In this document: piece after piece, positions 40,769 through 48,510 of the stretch | Position numbering within the stretch: position 1 is the first letter of the stretch | Layout: every line of letters starts with the position of its first letter | Assembly (NCBI RefSeq): GCF_033100115.1 | Contig: NZ_CP136910.1 | Location: 3,785,001-3,849,000 of the forward strand | From: Anaerocolumna sp. AGMB13020 | Lineage (GTDB): Bacteria; Bacillota; Clostridia; Lachnospirales; Lachnospiraceae | Direction: 5' to 3' | DNA length: 64,000 nt | Program-made: the position numbers and the translations under genes | Notes under the pieces: model-generated | Database searches by the model: none | The model's input: the letters and a program-made list of their open reading frames with translations, nothing else | What the model was told of the DNA's origin: nothing

Positions 40769-42553
40769 ATGAAAAAAAGCAGATTTACAAAAAGCGTGTT
40801 AAGTGCAGCATTATGCTTAACGATGCTGTCATCGATGTTAACAGGATGCAGCAAAGGCAACAACGATAATAAGACAGAAACACCAGGGGGAACAGAAACT
40901 GAGAGCGCTTATAAAGACTTCATTACCGTTGATGTTTTCGACAGTCAGGCAAATTTTCAGGGAACTCAATCAGGCTGGTTCGCAAAAATAGTAAAAGACA
41001 AGTTTAATATGGAACTCAATATTATCGCACCAAATGTTGCAGGTGGTGGTGATACTCTTTACCAGACACGTTCCGCTAATGGTAATTTAGGAGATCTAAT
41101 TCTTACCAATGCAAATCAGAGCAGATTAAAAGATTTGGTAAGCGCAGATTTAGTACTTGATTTAACCGATTATATCGGGAATGAAAAGAATCTCCAGGAA
41201 CGTATGGATGCTATCGAGAATACCAGTAAACTTGCAGAGAAAGATGGTCTTTGGGCAGTGCCCAGCCAGACCTCATTGTTATCACCAACAGAGCCAACAG
41301 AGGCAACTGATCCGACTTGTGCACCCAGTGTTCGTTGGGATTTATACGGTCAGGTTGGTTATCCTGCCATTAACACTTTAGAAGACTTATTACCAGTTCT
41401 TAAACAGATGCAGGAAAAAGCAGGGAAAAGTGACTCAGGTAAGAATGTTTATGCATTTTCCTTATTTCAGGACTGGGATGGAGATATCATGCAGAATGCC
41501 GGATCCTTTACCGCCGTATATGGCTATAACACACAGGGCTTTGCATTATATGATGTAGCCGGTAATGATATACAAAGCATGATTGATAGCAACTCACAGT
41601 ATGTAAGAGCTTTGAAGTTCCTGTATGATGCCAACCAGATGGGATTAGTCGACCCTGAATCAACAACCCAGAACTTTGATTCCGTATCGGCTAAATTTAC
41701 CGATGGTGCAGTACTTTATTCCTTATGGCCTTGGTTAGGCAACGGTACGTATAATACGGCAGATAACCTGGCTGCTGGTAAGGGTTTTGCTGATGTTACG
41801 ATACAGGATGGTAAATATCTAAGCTTTGGAAACACACCATTAGGTGATAACTCCTTTGCAATTATGATTGGCAGCAAGGCAAAAGATCCTCAGAGATTAG
41901 CAGATTTTATTGACTGGTTATATTCCCCCGAAGGTGTTATGATGTCTGCCACCCAGACCGGTGGTAAATGTGGACCCGAAGGCTTGACTTGGGAAATGAA
42001 GGACGGAAAACCTGTATTCACAGAGTTTGGTAAAAAAGCATTCATAGAAATGGATCAGAAATTAGAAGTACCCGAGGAATGGGGTGGCGGTACCTGGAAA
42101 GACGGTATCTCAGCATTGAACTACAATGCCGTTGGTATTACGGAAATTAATAAAGAAACCGGTATAAATTACAACTATCAAAGATGGGAAGAATATGCTG
42201 ATTTAACGGCAACTACTCTTTCAAAGGATTGGTCAGCACACAATGAGAATTATGCAACAGGCATAGAATACTACAAAGACAAGAACATGATTGCAGTAAA
42301 TCCTGGTATACCTTTCTCTGGAGCTGACTACACAACAGATATCAGCGCAATTAAGGAACAATGCAAGCAAATTATCGTTCAGTATTCCTGGCAGATGGTA
42401 TTTGCAAAGAATCAGGCTGAATTTGACAGCCTGTTAAAAGAGATGCAGGATACTGCACTGGGCTTAGGCTATGATCAGGTATATGCAGTTGACAAAAAAA
42501 CTTGTGAAGACAGATACGCAGTAAATAAAGAGTTTTTAGCGAATAACCAATAA
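40769..42553 (+). CDS. Extracellular carbohydrate-binding lipoprotein, LplA-like
   Basis: The 594-residue protein has a lipoprotein signal peptide ending in LTGC (Cys27), followed by a Ser/Thr/Asn linker and a solute-binding fold of the large LplA type. It carries the sugar to the two permeases. AGGAGG lies about 7 bases before the ATG. The substrate is not readable from sequence; the neighbouring lacZ suggests a beta-galactoside or galacto-oligosaccharide. No ATPase gene follows, so a shared MsmX-type ATPase is probably used. Confidence 0.92.
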   Translation: MKKSRFTKSVLSAALCLTMLSSMLTGCSKGNNDNKTETPGGTETESAYKDFITVDVFDSQANFQGTQSGWFAKIVKDKFNMELNIIAPNVAGGGDTLYQTRSANGNLGDLILTNANQSRLKDLVSADLVLDLTDYIGNEKNLQERMDAIENTSKLAEKDGLWAVPSQTSLLSPTEPTEATDPTCAPSVRWDLYGQVGYPAINTLEDLLPVLKQMQEKAGKSDSGKNVYAFSLFQDWDGDIMQNAGSFTAVYGYNTQGFALYDVAGNDIQSMIDSNSQYVRALKFLYDANQMGLVDPESTTQNFDSVSAKFTDGAVLYSLWPWLGNGTYNTADNLAAGKGFADVTIQDGKYLSFGNTPLGDNSFAIMIGSKAKDPQRLADFIDWLYSPEGVMMSATQTGGKCGPEGLTWEMKDGKPVFTEFGKKAFIEMDQKLEVPEEWGGGTWKDGISALNYNAVGITEINKETGINYNYQRWEEYADLTATTLSKDWSAHNENYATGIEYYKDKNMIAVNPGIPFSGADYTTDISAIKEQCKQIIVQYSWQMVFAKNQAEFDSLLKEMQDTALGLGYDQVYAVDKKTCEDRYAVNKEFLANNQ

Positions 42554-42576
42554 TCGCACTTAATGCATGAATAAAA

Positions 42577-42626
42577 AAGGGCTGTTTCAAAACGAAGTAA
42601 TACTTTCGTTTTGAGACAGCTTCCTT
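42577..42626. terminator. Bidirectional terminator between the transporter and YesN genes
   Basis: GCTGTTTCAAAACGAA (42581-42596) and TTCGTTTTGAGACAGC (42605-42620) pair almost perfectly, with an A-run before (42572-42577) and T-rich bases after. It can end both the transporter operon and the leftward regulator genes. Confidence 0.88.
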
Positions 42627-42649
42627 TTTCATATATTTACTATAGAATA

Positions 42650-44197
42650 TCAAATAGTTTCTTTTCTAAATTCAACAGGGCTTATTCCTTTTAATTTTTT
42701 GAATTTATAGTGAAAGTAATTCACATTACTATATCCAACCTTGGTTGCAATCTCATACACCTTCAGATGCGTATCTTCCAATAGTTCCACAGAATGTTTG
42801 ATTCTCACTTCATCCAGATAAGAATTAAAGCTCTGGTTCATCTTCTGGCTAAATAATTTACCCAAATAGGAACTGTTGTATCCAAATAAGGAGGCGATTG
42901 TTTCTAACTTCAATGGAGCGGAATAATTATGCTCAATATAATATAGAATATCATTAAAAATACTTTCATTTGAGCTGTTGCCAATGGCTCGGATAATCAT
43001 TTCAAACTGTTCTGTAAAATACTGAATAATTTCGTACAAATAATACTTGTTTTCAATAATCTCAATAATAACAGAATTGTGTGCAAAAGGAATATCGACA
43101 TGACTGTATTTATGCATTATGGTTTGTTTCGTTTGAAGAAAAATATCAGCCAGAAAGTGTTTGATGGTTATTACATCATCACCACTTTGGTATAGTAAGC
43201 CTTTTAGTTCCTGTAGTATTTCGGATAACATACGTTTGTTTATAGCCTGAATATAATTTACAATTTTATTGCTATAAGACTTTGATTTTTCATCACTTAT
43301 GATGGATTGGTAGGAAGATATCTCAGGTAACACTTCATAGGATAAAACGTGCTGATTTTCAAAACAGAAAAATCGTCTGCTCATCAGCCGTCTGCAGTCC
43401 TCATAGGATAAATGTATATCAAAAAGGCCAGATACTGTTCTTCCATGTGTAAGAAAGATGGAATCAAGAGGAGAACCTTTCTGAGTACCATTTTCATAAT
43501 GGTGCAGGCAGGTATTGAATTTGTTCAGAGCATGATTTCCTTTCAGCAGTATAATTTCCTGGTGATCCAGAGAGATATGCTCAAAGGAATTGTTTCCCTG
43601 GTTCGATACCTTAAGCAAATCTGCAAAACTGTAGGTTGTGAAAAAAGGTGTATAGCCTTCGTAAATTACAACCTGATAAATAGGAGCATATAATCCCATT
43701 TCTAAATAATTAATGGAACTATTCGGTTCGGTTCCCAGCATCAGGTCTTTCAGAACCGTTGACTTCGCTTTTATCAGATATTGATTCAGGGATTTTTCCT
43801 TTTCTCTGTTTTTTAATATCTTTTCTTTCACTGTTATTACTGCTTTTTCCAGAGCCTCCTCATCAATTGGTTTCGTCAGATAAAAGGAAACACCATAATG
43901 TAAGGCTGTTTGAGCGTATTTAAAATCAGAATAGCCACTTAATATAATAAAATCACCTTGAAATCCAGAGCTGCGTACCTGCTCAATTAACTCCGTTCCA
44001 TCCATACCGGGCATTCGGATATCCAGCAGAACAAGATTTGGGTTATATTTTTTTATCTTTTCGATTGCTTCCTCCCCCGAAGCTGCGTCTCCACAGATGC
44101 AAAAACCGAGAGCATACCAATCAATAACATACTTGAGACCTTCTCTAACAATGGCCTCATCATCAACAATCAATACATCAAGCAATGTATATTCCAT
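42650..44197 (-). CDS. Response regulator, YesN/AraC type
   Basis: The 515-residue protein has a receiver domain at the N-terminus (acid pocket Asp12/Asp13, phosphoacceptor Asp59 in LLDIRMPGMDG, Lys109), a long middle region of no clear family, and a C-terminal AraC domain (about residues 415-515) with LETIASLFGYNSSYLGKLFSQKMNQ and VYEIATKVGYSNVNYFHYKFKKLKGISPVEFR. YesN-type regulators activate adjacent sugar-uptake genes. Its ribosome binding site AAGGAGG lies in the end of the kinase gene, 4 bases upstream, so the pair is translationally coupled. Confidence 0.93.
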   Translation of the reverse strand: MEYTLLDVLIVDDEAIVREGLKYVIDWYALGFCICGDAASGEEAIEKIKKYNPNLVLLDIRMPGMDGTELIEQVRSSGFQGDFIILSGYSDFKYAQTALHYGVSFYLTKPIDEEALEKAVITVKEKILKNREKEKSLNQYLIKAKSTVLKDLMLGTEPNSSINYLEMGLYAPIYQVVIYEGYTPFFTTYSFADLLKVSNQGNNSFEHISLDHQEIILLKGNHALNKFNTCLHHYENGTQKGSPLDSIFLTHGRTVSGLFDIHLSYEDCRRLMSRRFFCFENQHVLSYEVLPEISSYQSIISDEKSKSYSNKIVNYIQAINKRMLSEILQELKGLLYQSGDDVITIKHFLADIFLQTKQTIMHKYSHVDIPFAHNSVIIEIIENKYYLYEIIQYFTEQFEMIIRAIGNSSNESIFNDILYYIEHNYSAPLKLETIASLFGYNSSYLGKLFSQKMNQSFNSYLDEVRIKHSVELLEDTHLKVYEIATKVGYSNVNYFHYKFKKLKGISPVEFRKETI

Positions 44198-44201
44198 ATG
44201 C

Positions 44202-45995
44202 CTATTCCTCCTTGATTACAATAGCAGGTATAATCAGGGTTACTGTTGTGCCCTCATTAAGCTGACTTGTAAAGGTGATACCGTATTCTGCTCCATAGAG
44301 AAGTTTAATCCTTTGATTGATGTTATACAGGCCAATACTTGAGGCAGAATCAAGGGAGGCAGAATTAATCCGGTTAGTTAGTTCCTTTAAGTCATCAGCA
44401 TTCATACCCTTTCCGTTATCGGATATTTTTATGAAAAGCAGGTTATCTGCAGTTTTCGATATATTAATAATAATCTGGCCGTTGAGCAGGTTTCGTTCCA
44501 GACCATGTATAACGGCATTTTCAACGACCGGCTGTAATAAAAGAGGTAAAATCTTGTAATCATTTAAATCCATATCCTCAGAATATTGAATTGTATAATT
44601 TACTCTGTCACCGAAGCGTATCTTTTGTATCGATAAATATACCTCTACATACTCCAGTTCTTTTGCAAGGGTAGTTGAGTCGGTTCCGGTATTCTCCAAG
44701 ACATAATGCATGGACTTGCCCAGAAGTTTTATGGAATTTATTACGTCCTTATTACCGGTAGACAATGCCTGCATACGTATTGTTTCCAAGGTATTATATA
44801 AAAAATGCGGATTGATCTGGCTTGCAAGCATCTTAAATTCCATTTGCTGTTGTTTATTTATAAGCTGCTGCTCTACAATCTGAGACTGATAAAATTTTGC
44901 TTCTTTTTCAGAAATCTTTTGAACCGTTGCTTTCAGGTCTTTGAAGATCTCAGCCAGTTCATCATCACCCTTAAATAATTTCATAATAAGATAATCACCC
45001 TGGCTAACCTGATGCATGGCATTTTTTAAGGTCTGTAAACGAGAATTAAAATAGGAAGAAAACAAAATTGTCAAAATAATTGGAAATAAGGTTGCTGTAA
45101 TGAGTATAACGATATAAATCAAAGTAATCCTGTTGAGCCTGGAATATGCGTTTGGGTCCGAAACACAGATGTAAAACTTATTATAGGTTTTGTAAGGAAG
45201 GAAGGTAACGATGTTGGCAAGCTGCTTTTTAGAGTCTATCATAATAGGGCCTGTGTATTTATAATAACTGTTATCAAGTTCTGATGGAAAGGGAATCAGC
45301 TTTTGGAGCCATCTTTTCTCAGAAGCGTAGAAGGTAGGTTCATTATCCACAGAAGCCATAACCGTATATTCACTACTAAGTAATCGGTTTTTTAAGTAAT
45401 TTGCATCAATACTTAATACCAGATAAGCAGAGTACTTGGTAGAATTAATACCTATACGCCTGATAATCGAAAGCTCATAAACCTTATTATGCCAACTGTC
45501 TTCGCCTGTGAGGCATTGCCAGCTGTTTACGGCATTTCCAACTATTTGCTTCCTCCATGGTAAGCTGCTGTAATCATCCACGGTAGTAATGTGTGAATCG
45601 CTGGGAATATTGGGGTTGTTGGTGTAAATCATTATAGAAGCGATGGCAGCGGTGGTAGAGTGCATCGTTGATAATGCATTTGAGGCTAGTTTATAGTATT
45701 GATGCTCTTCACTTGAAATACGATAATCAGAGCCTAAAAGTATCCGCAGGTAATTACTATTGATTAAATTATCACAGGAGGTATATAAAGAAGTAGTAAT
45801 ATCAAAAAGTGTTGAATTGATTCTTAATGCGGCTGCATTTACCTGAGATTTATATTGTTCTGACATTTGCATTCTTGCCTGCATAATCGAAAATAAGCCT
45901 ACAAAAAACAATGGAATAAAGGTAGAGAGCATACAGATGAATATTATCTGCTGTCTAACCTTGGGCTTAGAAAAATGCATTACCGGTTTTTTCAT
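44202..45995 (-). CDS. Sensor histidine kinase, YesM type
   Basis: The 597-residue kinase has a membrane segment at about residues 17-37, an extracellular sensor domain (about 40-285), a second segment (about 290-312), a HAMP linker, and a His_kinase domain with phosphoacceptor His397 in SQINPHFLYNTLE. The ATPase domain has LLLQPVVENAVIHG and DNGKGM with GIGLYNIN. Kinases of this family sense extracellular sugars or cell-wall stress together with a YesN-type regulator. It is convergent with the transporter operon, which it probably regulates. Confidence 0.92.
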   Translation of the reverse strand: MKKPVMHFSKPKVRQQIIFICMLSTFIPLFFVGLFSIMQARMQMSEQYKSQVNAAALRINSTLFDITTSLYTSCDNLINSNYLRILLGSDYRISSEEHQYYKLASNALSTMHSTTAAIASIMIYTNNPNIPSDSHITTVDDYSSLPWRKQIVGNAVNSWQCLTGEDSWHNKVYELSIIRRIGINSTKYSAYLVLSIDANYLKNRLLSSEYTVMASVDNEPTFYASEKRWLQKLIPFPSELDNSYYKYTGPIMIDSKKQLANIVTFLPYKTYNKFYICVSDPNAYSRLNRITLIYIVILITATLFPIILTILFSSYFNSRLQTLKNAMHQVSQGDYLIMKLFKGDDELAEIFKDLKATVQKISEKEAKFYQSQIVEQQLINKQQQMEFKMLASQINPHFLYNTLETIRMQALSTGNKDVINSIKLLGKSMHYVLENTGTDSTTLAKELEYVEVYLSIQKIRFGDRVNYTIQYSEDMDLNDYKILPLLLQPVVENAVIHGLERNLLNGQIIINISKTADNLLFIKISDNGKGMNADDLKELTNRINSASLDSASSIGLYNINQRIKLLYGAEYGITFTSQLNEGTTVTLIIPAIVIKEE

Positions 45996-46245
45996 TTACG
46001 TACACCTTTCTATAGGTTCTGAAACTGACAGATTGTCTACCTATTGTCATAAAGATTAGTTTATAATAAACATATTTGAAAAAATACAATAAAAATTCTA
46101 GGTTTTACATACGAAAATTTAAGACTTTAGGCTTTGTTCTTATATTATCTCATTTAACCCTTAGCTACTCTGTCAATGGATAAATAGAAAGGATATTCAT
46201 TGATGAATTTTCTGTGTTTTTTATATATTTCAATACTAAATATAC

Positions 46246-46286
46246 TATAATAACCTCAGTAATAAAATACAAAGGAGAAAAACAGT
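46246..46286 (+). promoter_or_regulatory. Possible promoter of the FlxA-like gene
   Basis: TATAAT lies at 46246-46251, 35 bases before the ATG, without a convincing -35. The rest of 45996-46245 is AT-rich and should contain the leftward yesMN promoter, which I cannot place. Confidence 0.35.
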
Positions 46287-46643
46287 ATGAGCATCTCAAT
46301 AAATTCCTCTACTGCAAGTACAAATAATGCAGGCACCCAGTACGAGAACAAAATAAATCAATTAGAGATCCAGATGCAGACCTATGAAGCACAATTACAG
46401 ACAGAAAGTGATTTGAAGAAACAGACAGAGCTAAAAGAAAAAATACAAAACTTACAGAATCAAATTAAGAATTTACAAGCCAAAGCAGCAAAGGCTGATA
46501 GTACTAGCAGCAATACTGCATCAGCAGATACAAAAGAAACAGAAGACAATAACGCTATGAATTCTGTTGCGACGGTAGAAATCAGCAAGCAAGGCAGAGC
46601 ATTGGCTGATGCGATGAAGGAATCAAAAGAAGAAAATGTTTAG
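46287..46643 (+). CDS. FlxA-like coiled-coil protein
   Basis: The 118-residue protein has a Ser/Thr-rich start, a coiled coil at about residues 18-65 (YENKINQLEIQMQTYEAQLQTESDLKKQTELKEKIQNLQNQIKNLQAK), and a disordered end with GRALADAM. This fits the FlxA-like family, found in many clostridia and linked in E. coli to the flagellar sigma factor regulon. No flagellar gene is nearby. AAAGGAG lies about 9 bases before the ATG. Confidence 0.7.
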   Translation: MSISINSSTASTNNAGTQYENKINQLEIQMQTYEAQLQTESDLKKQTELKEKIQNLQNQIKNLQAKAAKADSTSSNTASADTKETEDNNAMNSVATVEISKQGRALADAMKESKEENV

Positions 46644-46717
46644 TACATAAAAAGGTATAAGATTTCTACATAAAGCGAAAAGGATATGAAAGCCTCCCCA
46701 TGTAAATAAGCCGAGAA

Positions 46718-46746
46718 TTGTGTATAACCTATTTAGATGATATAAT
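46718..46746 (+). promoter_or_regulatory. Promoter of the CD3324-family gene
   Basis: TTGTGT (46718-46723), a 17-base spacer and TATAAT (46741-46746). The transcript would have a leader of about 170 bases before the gene at 46925. Confidence 0.5.
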
Positions 46747-46924
46747 GGAAGAAACAGAAGTATATTAAGTAATATTTATAAGGCAGGGGTGGTAATGGTG
46801 ATAAACTTTATGATTAAGAAATATCAGTTGGTCTAAATCGAAAGGTGGAAATACAAGGTTTCGTAAAGGTACAGCTTAATTAACAGTCTTCTTTAAGGAT
46901 TTAATAGAATAAAGGAGAATGACA

Positions 46925-47206
46925 ATGAAGTATGTAAAAGCTAACAGTATTTTACCGGAATATTTAGTATCAAAGTTACAAGAATACACGGATGGTTGTT
47001 ATTTGTATATTCCTCGAAAGCAGGAGGAAACCCGAAGATGGGGTGAAGAATGTGGAAGTAGAGGGAAAGTGTCTCTGAGAAATGAATATATTTACACTGA
47101 ATTTTGCAATGGAATGAAAGTAACTGAGCTATCAAAACTTTATTTTCTATCTGAAAGAACAATTCAAAATATTATATCCAATCAGAAGTGCAAGCATAAG
47201 AAATAG
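46925..47206 (+). CDS. CD3324 family protein with helix-turn-helix-like end
   Basis: The 93-residue protein matches what I recall of the clostridial CD3324 family: KANSILPEYLVSKLQEYTDGCYLYIPRK and R.WGE, then a C-terminal VTELSKLYFLSERTIQNIIS that looks like a helix-turn-helix recognition unit. Function is not known; DNA binding is inferred. I chose the ATG at 46925 because AAAGGAG lies 7 bases before it; an ATG two codons earlier is too close. Confidence 0.75.
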   Translation: MKYVKANSILPEYLVSKLQEYTDGCYLYIPRKQEETRRWGEECGSRGKVSLRNEYIYTEFCNGMKVTELSKLYFLSERTIQNIISNQKCKHKK

Positions 47207-47241
47207 TAATACTATTGCAAAATGAATGCAAAGTGTAAAGA

Positions 47242-47388
47242 AGCCTCCTGGCGTTCCTGTAATACACTGCCTGAAAAACATGTTACCTGTTATGTATGCT
47301 AAAAACGAACTATTTATTCGATTATAGCATACAAAGCCGGTTTGGTGTCTTGCAGCCGGTGTCTTAAGGAAAGCCAGGAGGCTTTTTG
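47242..47388 (+). repeat. Large imperfect inverted repeat ending in a T-run
   Basis: AGCCTCCTGGC (47242-47252), continued by G and TTCCT, pairs with AGGAA and GCCAGGAGGCT (47373-47383): 16 bp with one mismatch across a loop of about 110 bases. Inside the loop GTATGCTA (47283-47290) and TAGCATAC (47325-47332) make a second stem. TTTTT follows. It could be the terminator of the CD3324 gene, a small RNA, or a MITE-like element. The remaining 47389-47512 shows nothing else. Confidence 0.6.
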
Positions 47389-47512
47389 CTGTAAAATCGT
47401 TTATAATACAACACCACTTTCATTTCTTTGATTCTGTTTTAGGTTTGAGTTTGCTGTACAGGTGCGAAGGTGTTAGAGTTATGTTATGTTAGCTTTTAAT
47501 TTGGAGGTTCGA

Positions 47513-48322
47513 ATGATTGAGATACGGGACAGAAATATATTTTTGGCTGAATTGCTTTCAGGTGAAACAAGTAGTATTTATTTTAGCTGTGTTCTAGAAG
47601 ATAGTATGGTAGGACGGGTATGGGTTAATAACCTTGAAAGACCGTCGTTTGCAGTTGTTTGGAATGAGTATCAGAAAGGATTTCAATTAATGGGAAAGGC
47701 TCTGGAAAAATCTGAGTATAGTTCTCTGCGCAATTTTTTTGTATCTGAGATTTTTCAATTTTTGAAGGATAGAGAGTTAAACTATTTTGAATGCGGAGCA
47801 GATAATGATGAATTAGCCAATATGATTTTTGAGATTTTTGAAGACCGGAATATTGATTCAGAGCAGCAGAAGGTTTTTACTTTGAATCAAAACCCAATGG
47901 AGAGCATTAAAAGAGTAAGTAATCTATATGAAATTTTTGCAATAGATAGCAATTTTTTTGATAGAAGATTTGATAATATGGAGTATGTTACAGAAGAGAT
48001 AAGGGATACCTGGAGAACAAGGGAGGCTTATTTAAATAATAGCTATGGTTATGCAGCTGTCATTGACAGTCACATTGTTAGTCGGGCATTGGTTACCTGC
48101 AGCTATAAGAAGCATGACAACATTGGTGTTGATACCATACCTGAACATAGAAAAAAAGGAATTTCTACAATGCTGGTTTATAAGACATTACATGAGGCTG
48201 GTAAAAGAGAAAGAGACTGTGTATGGGACTGTACAGAGGATAATATAGCCTCAGAAAAAACTGCGCTTAAAGTGGGATTCCAACTGGAAAGAACCTATAC
48301 AATCTGCTGGTTTACGATATAA
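47513..48322 (+). CDS. GNAT-family N-acetyltransferase
   Basis: The 269-residue protein has a non-catalytic N-terminal half and a GNAT domain at the C-terminus: GVDTIPEHRKKGISTMLVYKTLHEA (the acetyl-CoA loop R-K-K-G-I) and CTEDNIASEKTALKVGFQLERTY. The pattern resembles the GNAT_acetyltran family of clostridia. The substrate is unknown. I chose ATG 47513 because TTGGAGG lies 5 bases before it; an upstream in-frame start adds nine residues. Confidence 0.85.
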   Translation: MIEIRDRNIFLAELLSGETSSIYFSCVLEDSMVGRVWVNNLERPSFAVVWNEYQKGFQLMGKALEKSEYSSLRNFFVSEIFQFLKDRELNYFECGADNDELANMIFEIFEDRNIDSEQQKVFTLNQNPMESIKRVSNLYEIFAIDSNFFDRRFDNMEYVTEEIRDTWRTREAYLNNSYGYAAVIDSHIVSRALVTCSYKKHDNIGVDTIPEHRKKGISTMLVYKTLHEAGKRERDCVWDCTEDNIASEKTALKVGFQLERTYTICWFTI

Positions 48323-48461
48323 CAGCATAGCTACCAGGTGTTTTCCAAGCCTTCTAAGCTAAAGGATTTTAAAGCCTCAATCACGTAAGCAAGTCAATAA
48401 TTGTGAATAGGTGGAGGGGAGAATCCTCTGGGAGGAAATATAGCAGGGGGATTAAATCTGG

Positions 48462-48498
48462 AAAAAAGCAGGTGTGTAAGAATTCGTTACACACCTGC
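48462..48498 (-). terminator. Terminator of the BlaI/BlaR1-like operon
   Basis: GCAGGTGTGTAA (48468-48479) and TTACACACCTGC (48487-48498) form a perfect 12-bp stem; on the minus strand it is followed by TTTTTT. It lies just past the stop at 48511. Confidence 0.9.
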
Positions 48499-48510
48499 TA
48501 CATCTACGCC

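Noticed and set aside
47486..48322. Longer start for the acetyltransferase at 47486
   Set aside because: The ATG at 47513 has a good GGAGG at the proper distance; the longer frame does not.
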